From Confluentibacter flavum (GTDB taxonomy: Bacteria > Bacteroidota > Bacteroidia > Flavobacteriales > Flavobacteriaceae), in the NCBI RefSeq assembly GCF_002843175.1, contig NZ_PJEO01000056.1:186001-250000 (forward strand): a stretch of 64,000 nucleotides of DNA, read 5' to 3'. Below, one piece after another: positions 45,123 through 53,661 of the stretch (position 1 is its first letter; the number at the start of each line of letters is the position of its first letter). A program made the position numbers and the translations under genes. A model generated the notes under the pieces. The model did no database searches. It was not told the DNA's origin and worked only from the letters and a program-made list of their open reading frames with translations.

Positions 45123-46265
45123 ATGCTTATAATTGGTTTTATAATAACACTTTTTTATGTTCTTTTAATTGGAAGTTTCATTCTCGGTTTTGATAAAATA
45201 AAAGTTTTTAAACTAGAAAAGGCGGTTTCAAAAACAACATATTCGGTTATTATTCCATTTAGAAATGAAGCTAAAAATTTACCTGTTTTATTGGAATCCA
45301 TTTCTAAATTAAACTATCCAAAACATTTATATGAGGTTATTTTTGTTGATGATGAATCTGAAGATGAATCAGCGAATATCATTCATAAAGTTCTCGATAC
45401 ATCTCGATTGCATCGAGACACTCGAACTGACATGACGATAATTAACAATGAACGAAAAACCAAGTCCCCAAAAAAAGATGCCATTACTTCGGCCATTAAT
45501 TTGGCAAAACATGAATGGATTATATCCACCGATGCCGATTGCCAGCTTCCTGAATTTTGGTTAAACTGCTTTGATGAATTTATCCAACAAACTAATGCCA
45601 AATGTATTGTAGCTCCTGTAACTTACTGTGAGGACACTAATTTTTTAAACAGATTTCAAGCGCTGGATTTGATTAGTTTACAAGGCGCTACCATAGGGGG
45701 TTTTGGTATTAATAAACCCTTTTTATGTAATGGCGCTAATTTTGGGTATCAAAAAGCAATTTTTAAAGAACTGAACGGGTTTGAAGGTAATACCAATATG
45801 GCCAGTGGCGATGATATTTTTCTTTTGGAAAAAATGATTAAATCATATCCAAAAGAAAGTCACTATTTAAAATGTGACAATGCTATTGTAACAACAAAAC
45901 CTCAAGAATCATGGAAAGAATTGCTTATGCAACGTATTCGATGGGCTGCCAAAACAAGTGCTTATAATAATGGGTTTGGCAAACTAACCGGACTTATTGT
46001 TTTGTCAATGAACGCACTTATTGTTACAGCTTTATTATTGTCTTTAATCAACATGTTTAATGCCAAAACATTGCTTTATATTTTAGTTATTAAACTCTAT
46101 TTAGATTTTTTACTTATTTATAAAACGGCTTCTTTTTTTAATCAGAGAAGTGTGTTAAAAAGTTATTTGGCAGGGTTTTTAGTGTATCCTTTTTTTAGTG
46201 TTTTTATTGCTTTTTTGTCCATTTTTAATGGTTATACTTGGAAAGGCAGAACGTTTAAAAAATAA
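45123..46265 (+). CDS. Glycosyltransferase family 2 membrane protein with in-frame repeat insert
   Basis: A 380-residue GT-A enzyme with an N-terminal membrane segment (3-22), a catalytic domain (YSVIIPFRNEAKNLPVLLES, VIFVDDESEDES, WIISTDADCQLP, GDDIFLLEK and a QRIRWAAK motif) and about three C-terminal membrane segments. It would transfer a sugar from a nucleotide donor to a lipid or envelope acceptor. Residues 90-104 (VLDTSRLHRDTRTDM) between VDDESEDES and the next beta strand are encoded by a palindromic repeat (45390-45434) and look like an insertion in a surface loop. Confidence 0.9.
   Translation: MLIIGFIITLFYVLLIGSFILGFDKIKVFKLEKAVSKTTYSVIIPFRNEAKNLPVLLESISKLNYPKHLYEVIFVDDESEDESANIIHKVLDTSRLHRDTRTDMTIINNERKTKSPKKDAITSAINLAKHEWIISTDADCQLPEFWLNCFDEFIQQTNAKCIVAPVTYCEDTNFLNRFQALDLISLQGATIGGFGINKPFLCNGANFGYQKAIFKELNGFEGNTNMASGDDIFLLEKMIKSYPKESHYLKCDNAIVTTKPQESWKELLMQRIRWAAKTSAYNNGFGKLTGLIVLSMNALIVTALLLSLINMFNAKTLLYILVIKLYLDFLLIYKTASFFNQRSVLKSYLAGFLVYPFFSVFIAFLSIFNGYTWKGRTFKK
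45390..45434. repeat. Palindromic repeat inserted in frame within the glycosyltransferase gene
   Basis: The 45-bp stretch contains TCTCGAT-TGC-ATCGAGA as an inner hairpin and GTTCTCGATAC/ACTCGAACTGACATG as outer imperfect arms. This TTCTCGA...TCGAACTGACA form resembles dispersed intergenic palindromes of flavobacteria. It is a multiple of three and keeps the frame open, adding 15 residues. Confidence 0.55.
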
Positions 46266-46266
46266 C

Positions 46267-46743
46267 CTAATTAACACTTATAATTATAGGTAATTTAAAT
46301 TCGGTCGTCACTTGTTGACCACGCTTTATGGCTGGAAATATTTTTGGCAAAGAATCTAAGCTTTCGGTAAGTAGCTGTTTGATATTTGGTATTTCAGTAT
46401 TGGTCAATGAATCTATTTTGGTATCTAAAAGAATTAAATCGCCCGTATCGGTTACTTTAAATTTCAAGTTTATCGTATCATGAATATCTTGGGTCACTAT
46501 AATGGCATCTTTTTGTAAATAACTGGTAATAAAACCGGTTAATGTTTGCACAAAACACGCTTTTCTTTCTTGTTTTGTAGACTGTGAATCGCAGACAGAA
46601 AACGTAGGATATTCATCTACATCATTCCAATTGAATGTTTGTAGTTCTTCCTTTAAAATAGTTTCAGAAGACACTTTTTTCACATTAAAATACTCGCATG
46701 AACAGAGCATCAATAATAAAAGAAAAGTAGAAATTTGTTTCAT
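46267..46743 (-). CDS. TonB-C-terminal-like lipoprotein
   Basis: A 158-residue exported protein with a lipoprotein signal (LLLLMLCSC, lipidation at Cys14 or Cys16). The rest resembles the C-terminal part of the BlaR1-fused TonB-like domain three genes upstream. Shared features are YPTFSVCDSQSTKQERKACF against YPGCEKGNNEQKKKCM, FKVTDTGDLILLDTK against FKIDTEGNIVSVQSR, and the ending KLPIIISV against SLPIVFVV. It is last in the blaI operon, 42 bp after the TPR gene. It could act as a soluble or lipid-anchored partner; its role is unknown. Confidence 0.8.
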   Translation of the reverse strand: MKQISTFLLLLMLCSCEYFNVKKVSSETILKEELQTFNWNDVDEYPTFSVCDSQSTKQERKACFVQTLTGFITSYLQKDAIIVTQDIHDTINLKFKVTDTGDLILLDTKIDSLTNTEIPNIKQLLTESLDSLPKIFPAIKRGQQVTTEFKLPIIISVN

Positions 46744-46785
46744 GGATTAAAACTGATGCCGAAAAGTACGATTTTTTCTTAGATT

Positions 46786-47931
46786 TCAATCGTTTACAGC
46801 CCCTTCCTTAACGAATTTTTCATTTTTAAGTTCACTAATTCGGGCATCAATGTATTGCGCGTAGGGATCTGAAGCAAATCTCCTTTTAAAATCTTCATAA
46901 GCTTCTATTCTGGAGTCTATATCGGCATAATATCTATCTTTTGTTAACACCAACATAAATTCTGTGCCAATGTTTTCAGGGTTTTCTTTTATAGCCTTTT
47001 TTAAAGCAGCTATGGCTTCATCATGTTTTTTCTGACTGTTCAAAACAACTGCCAATTTAGAATATTCGGCATCCAAAGGATTATCCATTAACTCTAAAGC
47101 TTCTTTTATATACTTTTCTGAATTGACAAAATCATTATTTTCATAATAATACGTGCCAATAACGTAGATGGCTGTAGCATTTTGGGGATTAAATTTTAAA
47201 GCTAATTGTCTTTGTTCTATGGCTTTCTCAAAATTATATAACCAATAGTAACAAAAACTAAGTTGTTCATGAATAAACTCCGATGATTCCCCTAATGCAA
47301 TCAACTTTTCAAACCAAACGGCTGCACTTTTATAATTTTTCTTCAAATAATAATTTTGGGCCTTTAAACTTATGAGTTCCAGATTATTTTCATAGGTTTT
47401 TAAACCGATGTCTGCATAGTCTTCAGCTAATTGGTTTTTACCTTTTTGAAGAAAATATTTGGCTATTTTATAAATGGCTTTTTGATGGGTTGAATCTAAT
47501 TCGAAAGCAGAACGAAAATGATTAATAAATGTGGAGTCATTCATTTTTTCTAGGGTTAAACCCAATTGGTAATGGTAATTTGGATTTTTATTATCCACAT
47601 TCAACAAATCTTTAAAAACCACTGAAGCCTCTTTATTCTTTTTTGTTTGGGAAAGCAATATGGCATATTCGAATTTTATTAAAGCATCATTGGGGTTGGC
47701 AGCAATGTAGGCCTCAAAATTATTTATTGCTTCATTGTAATTACCAATGGCTACATAAGATTTTGCCATTTTGTTATATACTTCACTCGGTGTTTTGTAT
47801 AGCTTATAGTGTTCTATGGCTTTGGAATAGTTTCCTGTAGCATACAAACTATCTGCAAAGTTTAAAACCGAAGTTTGAGCTTCGGTTCTAAACATAATTA
47901 ATAACAAAAAAATTAAAGCAGGTCTTGTCAT
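46786..47931 (-). CDS. Tetratricopeptide repeat protein
   Basis: A 381-residue exported protein with a signal peptide (about 1-18, ending RTEAQ) and roughly eight or nine TPR units from residue 20 to about 350 (for example YNEAINNFEAYIAANPND and HDEAIAALKKAIKENPENIG). No catalytic domain is visible. TPR arrays form scaffolds for protein contacts. It lies 22 bp after blaR1 and precedes the TonB-like lipoprotein, so it is likely part of the same envelope sensing module. Confidence 0.87.
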   Translation of the reverse strand: MTRPALIFLLLIMFRTEAQTSVLNFADSLYATGNYSKAIEHYKLYKTPSEVYNKMAKSYVAIGNYNEAINNFEAYIAANPNDALIKFEYAILLSQTKKNKEASVVFKDLLNVDNKNPNYHYQLGLTLEKMNDSTFINHFRSAFELDSTHQKAIYKIAKYFLQKGKNQLAEDYADIGLKTYENNLELISLKAQNYYLKKNYKSAAVWFEKLIALGESSEFIHEQLSFCYYWLYNFEKAIEQRQLALKFNPQNATAIYVIGTYYYENNDFVNSEKYIKEALELMDNPLDAEYSKLAVVLNSQKKHDEAIAALKKAIKENPENIGTEFMLVLTKDRYYADIDSRIEAYEDFKRRFASDPYAQYIDARISELKNEKFVKEGAVND

Positions 47932-47953
47932 TTACTTTAAATCAATATATAAT

Positions 47954-49426
47954 TCACTTCTTTTCTAATTCAGGTTCATCGCCTTGTACCACAAAAACAA
48001 TGGGTAAAGAATATGGTACAATAACGGGTTTTCCTCTTTGTTTACCAGGTTGCATTTTTGGCAATAATTTAATTACACGAGTTGCCTCTTCTTCCAGCGC
48101 TGGATGTGGTGCTCTTGATTGCACACTAACAATATTGCCTTCTGTATCAATTTTAAACATAACAGTAATGCGTTGTCTACCAGATAACCCTAAATCACTT
48201 GCTAAGTCTGTATTGAATTTTTTTCCAACAAATTCTTGAATCTTTTCAGACATACATTTTTTCTTTTGCTCATTATTCCCTTTTTCACAACCAGGATATG
48301 TAGGAACATTTTCAATAACTGCAAAAGGGACTTCTACCTGCCCATCTACCACTTCACCTTCACTTACATTTGTAGCTACACTAACTTTCCAAGGGCTATC
48401 TTTATCTTTTGCAAAGTTTACATTTTCCAATAGTTTTAGCAAACTTTGCTTTTCCTCATCAGTAAGTTGTCCGTCCTTAGCGTTCATTGTTGCTTTTAAT
48501 GTCTCAATTTGTTCTGAAATCGACAACGACGATTCTTGAGGTAATTTGTTAACTTCATCTTTAGCACACGATGTATAAACCAACATCCCAAAAACTATGG
48601 GGATTAATAGTGCATACTTAAATAATTTGACTTGTTTTGATTTTGATTTTTGTAACATAACGATTCGTTTTTTGATTAATGATTGATGAAAAAATGGATT
48701 GATGAATGATATATTTTGAGTTTGAAAAACCTGTGATAACAAGTTTTGATAATAATGTGATTTATCTAGATGCTTAACGGCTTCTTGGTCGGCAATAAAC
48801 TCGTGCAGAGCCATGATTCTATTTTGGTACATATACACTAAAGGATTAAACCAAAAGAGAATACGCATCGCCTCAAAAAACAACAAATCGAACGTATGCT
48901 TTTCTCTAACGTGTACCATTTCATGTTTTAAAATAGCGTTTTTATCATTGTCATTTAATCGTTCTCCTAAAAATATATAATGGAAAAAAGAAAACGCAGC
49001 ATTGCTATTTAATAGATTTATGATAAGCAAATTGCCAAACCTGCTTTTAGGATTTTTAATAAGCATCAAAATCACTTTTACAATTTTAAAAACAAATAAA
49101 AGTGTAGCTATGATGATGCCCACGTATAATATATTTTCCCAAGTCCAAAATGGTCTCGATTCTATTACAACTGTTTCCAATTGTATAGCATTTTGGTTTG
49201 TTGGTGCATTACCAATAATTACTTCAGGAAGGTTTATAATGTATTGTTGCGGTAAGGTATTTTTTAAAACTTCCAATCTAATAAATGGAATAACAACCGA
49301 CAGCAAGGCAGTGGCAAGCAAATAGATTCGGTTCCAATTAAAAAAGGTTTCTTTTTTTAAAAAGGCATCATAAATCATTAAAAACACCAATTGAAATGCC
49401 GCAACTTGTATAAAATATGCTATCAT
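47954..49426 (-). CDS. BlaR1-type M56 membrane metallopeptidase with TonB-like C-terminal domain
   Basis: A 490-residue membrane protein. About four membrane segments surround a cytoplasmic zinc protease with HEMVH (168-172) and the downstream acidic ligand region (HEFIADQEA, 208-216). After a last membrane helix near 260-280, the exported part has no penicillin-binding sensor. Instead it has a TonB C-terminal-like domain (about 375-485; YPGCEKGNNEQKKKCMSEKI and RQRITVMFKIDTEGNIVSVQ). In the Bla system BlaR1 cleaves the BlaI repressor on signal. It sits 2 bp after blaI, so proteolytic derepression is likely, with a different signal. Confidence 0.9.
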   Translation of the reverse strand: MIAYFIQVAAFQLVFLMIYDAFLKKETFFNWNRIYLLATALLSVVIPFIRLEVLKNTLPQQYIINLPEVIIGNAPTNQNAIQLETVVIESRPFWTWENILYVGIIIATLLFVFKIVKVILMLIKNPKSRFGNLLIINLLNSNAAFSFFHYIFLGERLNDNDKNAILKHEMVHVREKHTFDLLFFEAMRILFWFNPLVYMYQNRIMALHEFIADQEAVKHLDKSHYYQNLLSQVFQTQNISFINPFFHQSLIKKRIVMLQKSKSKQVKLFKYALLIPIVFGMLVYTSCAKDEVNKLPQESSLSISEQIETLKATMNAKDGQLTDEEKQSLLKLLENVNFAKDKDSPWKVSVATNVSEGEVVDGQVEVPFAVIENVPTYPGCEKGNNEQKKKCMSEKIQEFVGKKFNTDLASDLGLSGRQRITVMFKIDTEGNIVSVQSRAPHPALEEEATRVIKLLPKMQPGKQRGKPVIVPYSLPIVFVVQGDEPELEKK

Positions 49427-49428
49427 GA

Positions 49429-49788
49429 CTATTCTTTTTTATTGATTTCCTTTAAAACAGATTCCAACTCTTTTAAACTAATATCATTTTTCTTGACGAA
49501 AAAGGATACCATGCTTTTAAATGATCCTTCAAAATAATTATCCACCAATTTATTTATAGACTGATTACTGTAATCTTGTTGCTGAATTAATGGAAAATAC
49601 ACATGCCCCTTACCTTCTTTTTTATAATCTACAAAACCTTTGCTTTCTAAAATCCTAACAATGGTAGATACCGTATTATAAGCGGGTTTGGGCTCTGGAA
49701 ACTCTTCTACGATGGCTTTTACATTGGCTTTTTTTAATTGCCAAAGTATTTGCATAATATCTTCTTCTGCTTTTGTAAGTTGTTTCAT
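49429..49788 (-). CDS. BlaI/MecI/CopY family transcriptional repressor
   Basis: A 119-residue winged-helix repressor (LTKAEEDIMQILWQLKKANV, AYNTVSTIVRILESKGFVDY, KEGKGHVYFPLI) with a C-terminal dimerisation helix region. Family members repress their own operon and are inactivated by the BlaR1-type protease. The blaR1 gene follows after 2 bp. Three AACTA/TAGTT palindromes 200-260 bp upstream are the probable operators. Confidence 0.92.
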   Translation of the reverse strand: MKQLTKAEEDIMQILWQLKKANVKAIVEEFPEPKPAYNTVSTIVRILESKGFVDYKKEGKGHVYFPLIQQQDYSNQSINKLVDNYFEGSFKSMVSFFVKKNDISLKELESVLKEINKKE

Positions 49789-49888
49789 ATATAGATAATT
49801 ATTTGTTTTTAAAGGTCATATGGAATCGCTTATCTCATTGGTGTTTGCAGGCAAACTTCTTGTTTATTGCGATTTCATCTGTGTGTTT

Positions 49889-49967
49889 TTATTGTTCTAT
49901 TTCTGTCAGATGCAACATTCATTTTAATATTTAAGTTTAATTAAATAATCGTTTATGAATGTTTCAT
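49889..49967. promoter_or_regulatory. Paired 13-bp inverted element, copy B (upstream of blaI)
   Basis: ATGCAACATTCAT (49910-49922) and ATGAATGTTTCAT (49955-49967) are inverted near-copies 32 bp apart, preceded by TTTATTGTTCT (49888-49898) and GTCAG. This matches copy A at 37428-37508 in arm sequence, spacing and left flank. It would lie in the long untranslated leader of blaI. Confidence 0.5.
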
Positions 49968-49989
49968 TTTTTAACGTAATTTTATAACT

Positions 49990-50050
49990 AACTATTTAGT
50001 TTAATAAAACAAATATAACTAAAATTATAGTTCAAACTAATTTTTTAGTT
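49990..50050. promoter_or_regulatory. Cluster of three AACTA/TAGTT palindromes with a -7 box (candidate BlaI operators)
   Basis: AACTA...TAGTT palindromes occur at 49990-50001 (2-nt spacer), 50017-50032 (6-nt) and 50035-50050 (6-nt); the last two are 18 bp apart. TATATTTG on the minus strand (50017-50010) is a consensus -7 box placed between the first two, as a repressor target should be, but its nearest TTG is only 15 nt upstream. The gap 49789-50101 holds this cluster and copy B of the 13-bp element, and nothing else recognised. Confidence 0.6.
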
Positions 50051-50101
50051 AAAAACTTTCATTAATACTTAATTATTGTCCTACAATAAAAAATTATTAC
50101 T

Positions 50102-50605
50102 ATGGATATCATTATAATCACCTTTGCATCTTTACTGATGGTTTTGGGCCTTCTTGGAAGTTTTTTGCCTGTTATACCAGGCCCATTTACAAGTTGGGTT
50201 GGATTATTACTATTATATTTTACCGAAGCCATACCTACTAATTTAACATTAATAATTGTTACTCTTGTTATTGCCGTACTCATTTCTGTTTTAGATTATA
50301 TCATTCCATCCATGGGTACTAAACGGTTTGGCGGTACTAGAGCCGGTGTTATAGGAACGTCAATAGGATTGGTTGTCGGTTTATTTGCACCGATTCCAGG
50401 AGGCATCATAATTGGGCCATTTATTGGCGCATTTATTGGAGAGCTGATAAATAAAAGCAATTCTAAAACAGCTTTAAAGGCAGCCTTTGGAAGTTTTATA
50501 GGCTTTTTGGCATCTACCTTTATAAAGTTTATAGTGGCCGTGATTTATTTCGGACTATTCATTTCCATTATTTGGGAGTATAAAGAAGCTCTTTTTTCTT
50601 TTTAA
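50102..50605 (+). CDS. DUF456 domain-containing membrane protein
   Basis: A 167-residue protein with about five hydrophobic segments and two glycine-rich loops (FGGTRAGVIGTSIGLVVGLF and PIPGGIIIGPFIGAFIGEL), the hallmark of DUF456. It resembles glycine-zipper membrane proteins; function is unknown. It is divergent from the blaI operon, and the palindrome cluster ends 50 bp before its start, so it may share BlaI control. Confidence 0.87.
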   Translation: MDIIIITFASLLMVLGLLGSFLPVIPGPFTSWVGLLLLYFTEAIPTNLTLIIVTLVIAVLISVLDYIIPSMGTKRFGGTRAGVIGTSIGLVVGLFAPIPGGIIIGPFIGAFIGELINKSNSKTALKAAFGSFIGFLASTFIKFIVAVIYFGLFISIIWEYKEALFSF

Positions 50606-50611
50606 AAGAAG

Positions 50612-50644
50612 AAGTCCCGTGGGTCTCTCACCTCCACGGGACTT
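50612..50644 (+). terminator. GC-rich hairpin after DUF456
   Basis: AAGTCCCGTGG (50612-50622) and CCACGGGACTT (50634-50644) form a perfect 11-bp stem with an 11-nt loop, 6 bp after the stop codon. There is no T run, so it is an imperfect terminator or a 3' stabilising hairpin. A second 8-bp hairpin without a T run lies at 50746-50766 (AACCGTAA/TTACGGTT). Confidence 0.45.
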
Positions 50645-50804
50645 ATGTAAATTGCTATTATCAACATAAAAATTGAGGGATCAATTAATTTTGAAGTGTT
50701 GACACAACAAAGATAATTATTCATTTTTTGTTTAAAGTGTGGGAAAACCGTAATGAGGTTACGGTTAAGACCGACTTGTTAGATACAGCCTAGTTTTTTC
50801 ACAG

Positions 50805-50838
50805 ATAAAAAAAATGTTAAAATAGAAACTTTAACATT
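50805..50838 (-). terminator. Terminator of the NarL-type two-component operon
   Basis: AATGTTAAA (50813-50821) and TTTAACATT (50830-50838) form a 9-bp stem, followed on the minus strand by eight T residues (50812-50805 side). It lies 27 bp after the regulator stop codon. Confidence 0.8.
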
Positions 50839-50865
50839 CTATAAGATGAAAAATATTACGCATAT

Positions 50866-51540
50866 CTAAACAAAACCCTTTTTCCTTGCTTCTTCGAGTA
50901 ATGTTTCATCTTGTCCATCTTCAACCGAAAACAGATTTTTAAGTTGCTTTTTACGTTTTTCAACAGCACTTAAGGAGATATCTAAATGCGCTGCTAAATT
51001 TTTAGTCTTTACACCTTGTGATAGTAAATGGAGTATTTTTCTGTTTTTTTCATCAATGACAATATCTGAAGTAATGGATTTTCGAATATGGCTGTTGACT
51101 GTTCCGCTATAAAATGGCGGATTTTTAAGTACCGCTTGAAAGGCACTTGCTAACTCACTAGATGTTAAATCACTTTTAATTAAAAACCCTTCAGGATCGA
51201 TGTTTTTTATAATATTATGAATCCTAAACGACTCATTGAACATGGTTAAAATAATAATTTTAGCCTTGGGTAAAATAGTACGCGCATATTCTGCCAAATC
51301 TTCTCCAGATTGCATTAAACCGTCTTTAGATGGTGGCAAACTAATATCAACAAACAACACATCGTAAGGGATACCCCTTTCTAAGGATTTATCCATAAAT
51401 GCTATGGCTTCATCACAATTATTGGCAATATCTATATATAATTCTTGATTTAATTTTTTAGTAAATTGTAATGTGTTTTGATATCCTTCTATTATCATAG
51501 GGTGATCATCAATCATCAATATTCTAATTTTTTCTGACAT
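50866..51540 (-). CDS. NarL/LuxR family response regulator
   Basis: A 224-residue regulator: a receiver domain (DDHPMIIEG, phosphoacceptor D65 in VLFVDISLPP, K in LIKSDLTSSE) and a C-terminal helix-turn-helix (DEKNRKILHLLSQGVKTKNL, AAHLDISLSAVEKRKKQLK). Its partner kinase lies 30-60 bp upstream. The recognition helix (SLSAVEKRKK) differs from the usual LuxR SxxTVxxH form, as is usual in this flavobacterial subfamily. Targets are unknown. Confidence 0.92.
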   Translation of the reverse strand: MSEKIRILMIDDHPMIIEGYQNTLQFTKKLNQELYIDIANNCDEAIAFMDKSLERGIPYDVLFVDISLPPSKDGLMQSGEDLAEYARTILPKAKIIILTMFNESFRIHNIIKNIDPEGFLIKSDLTSSELASAFQAVLKNPPFYSGTVNSHIRKSITSDIVIDEKNRKILHLLSQGVKTKNLAAHLDISLSAVEKRKKQLKNLFSVEDGQDETLLEEARKKGFV

Positions 51541-51570
51541 AATTTTAATTGACGGTTATTAATTGGCAGG

Positions 51571-53604
51571 TTAAGTGGGTATATTAATTTTTATGGTTGT
51601 TCCTTTTTGTTTTTCTGAGATGACATCTAATGTACCGTTAATCTCTTTAATTCTGGAGTTAATATTTTTAAGGCCAATTCCTGCTTTTGCTTTATGAACA
51701 TCAAAACCAGAACCATCATCTTCAATCAGTAAGCAAATTACATCATTTTTCAATTTAAAGCTAATTTTAATCTTTTTGGCATTGGCGTGCTTATAAATAT
51801 TATGCAAAGATTCTTGTACTATTCTATAAATATGTATTTTGTTTTTGTTAGAGATTTCATCCCAATTAATAGCGCCGTCATGGTCTATTTTATACTTTAA
51901 ATTATAAACGTTGGTTTGAGTTTCTACCAATGTATTAATGATATCAACAAAGCCTGAACCTGCAACAAAATCGGTGTTCAATTCATGGGATACTTTTCTA
52001 ATATCATGCTCAATAGTTTTAAGTTCATTAATATATTGCCCCCTTGTTTTAATGGCATCTGGTGTTGTACCCATATTCAAACTATCAAGACTTAATCTTG
52101 TGCCAAACAAACGGCCCAAAACACCATCATGTAATTCTTGAGAAATACGTTTTTTTTCTAAAGCTCTAGCTTCTTCAACACTTTCATTTTGATTTAACAT
52201 GAGGTTATATATTTCTTCATTGGCTTCTTGTTGCTTTTGAATAAACTTTAACTCTTTGTTTTTGTTTCGTTGGTGTATAACTATATATATTAAAAACGAG
52301 CTTATTATTAGAACTATAGACGTTATTAATAACCACATGCGTTCCCTTGTTATTTTAATATTCTCTTCTTCAATTTTATTGGTTTCGTACTGTATTCTAA
52401 CAAATTTATTTCTGGTGGCTCTTTCATTTTTTATAAGACTATCATTTAACGTAATATACTGATCATAATATTTTACAGCAATACTATCATCTTCCACTTC
52501 AGCAATAACAGCATACGATTCCAGTAAATTATCAGTATAATTTGGATAAGCAATATCCTTTGCTCGATAAGCATAATACTTAGCTGAGTCTTTTTGATTT
52601 TTGAAATTATAATATTTTGCTAAATGCTGATTAATCACAATGGTTTTATAACTGTCACCAATGCTATCACAAATTCTCAATGCTTTGAGAAACAAACCGG
52701 GAAGCTGTTCATAATTTTGGGATAAAAACAAGGTGTGTGCATAATTATCAAGCACAATTGCATAAAAATCGGGTCTTTCAGCCATTAAATTTTTATTCTC
52801 AAAAATCTCATTGTAATATTTAATTGCCAAATCATAGTCTTTAGAGTTTTTATATACGTTTGCCAAATTATTTTTTTGGTTATCTATAAGCATGGTATTG
52901 TTCCCTTTTAACCGTTTTTTTAAATCAATGGCTTTCAAATTATACTTTATTGATTCATCAAACTGGGAAAGTTCTTTAAACAAAATGCCTAAGTTATTAT
53001 AGAAATAAGATTTGTACATTATAACTTCATCAGATTCATCTAATTGGTCCAGTAAAGATATGCCTGTTATAGAAGTTATTTCGCTCCCGGTATAATCCTT
53101 ATCATTTTTTTGAAGCAAAGCAATATCGAGAAGCACTAAAGCTGTAGTAAAATTGTCTTTAAGATTTCTATATAATTTTTCAGCTTTATTATTATAATAG
53201 TAGGCACTATCAACAGATATATCAAAATAATAATAACCTAAATTCTTGTTGACTTCAGCTAATGATAACGAATCATTTAGTCTTATGGCTAACTTTAATG
53301 CCTTGTGATTATCCTTTAATAATAGAACATCATCATAATTTATATTTAATTTGAAATTTTTATTATTGTCAAAATAAATGGAAGATAACTCTAAATAACT
53401 TTTTAGTTTAAGAGAGTCTAAATCATATTGTTCGGAAAGTTTTTTGGCTCGTTTTGCATTTTTTAGTCTCCCCCCAATATCCGACATATTTCTATTTGAA
53501 TTTTTCAAATAAAACTTCACACTATCAACAATAGAACTGTTATCTTTTTGAGCAAAAGAAACACATGAAAAAAAAACCGCTAAAATAAAAATTCTAAGAT
53601 TCAA
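51571..53604 (-). CDS. TPR-containing HisKA_3 sensor histidine kinase
   Basis: A membrane kinase of about 677 residues. It has a signal peptide (MNLRIFILAVFFSCVSFAQ when started at TTG 53604), periplasmic TPR repeats (about 90-390; ELSQFDESIKYNLKAIDLKK), one membrane segment (near 405-425), a dimerisation helix with H492 in ISQELHDGVLGRLFG, and a HATPase with IEDDGSGFDV and GIGLKNINSRI. The frame continues to a TTG at 53628, but that gives a poorer signal peptide. No ATG is available. It pairs with the NarL-type regulator. Confidence 0.9.
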   Translation of the reverse strand: MNLRIFILAVFFSCVSFAQKDNSSIVDSVKFYLKNSNRNMSDIGGRLKNAKRAKKLSEQYDLDSLKLKSYLELSSIYFDNNKNFKLNINYDDVLLLKDNHKALKLAIRLNDSLSLAEVNKNLGYYYFDISVDSAYYYNNKAEKLYRNLKDNFTTALVLLDIALLQKNDKDYTGSEITSITGISLLDQLDESDEVIMYKSYFYNNLGILFKELSQFDESIKYNLKAIDLKKRLKGNNTMLIDNQKNNLANVYKNSKDYDLAIKYYNEIFENKNLMAERPDFYAIVLDNYAHTLFLSQNYEQLPGLFLKALRICDSIGDSYKTIVINQHLAKYYNFKNQKDSAKYYAYRAKDIAYPNYTDNLLESYAVIAEVEDDSIAVKYYDQYITLNDSLIKNERATRNKFVRIQYETNKIEEENIKITRERMWLLITSIVLIISSFLIYIVIHQRNKNKELKFIQKQQEANEEIYNLMLNQNESVEEARALEKKRISQELHDGVLGRLFGTRLSLDSLNMGTTPDAIKTRGQYINELKTIEHDIRKVSHELNTDFVAGSGFVDIINTLVETQTNVYNLKYKIDHDGAINWDEISNKNKIHIYRIVQESLHNIYKHANAKKIKISFKLKNDVICLLIEDDGSGFDVHKAKAGIGLKNINSRIKEINGTLDVISEKQKGTTIKINIPT

Positions 53605-53661
53605 TACAATTACATATATGAATCTCAAATGTATCTATAATTTTTGTTTTTTAAAAAGAGA

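Noticed and set aside
37428-49967. CRISPR-like interpretation of the repeated 13-bp elements
   Set aside because: There are only two distant copies of an inverted pair, without regular spacers or cas genes.
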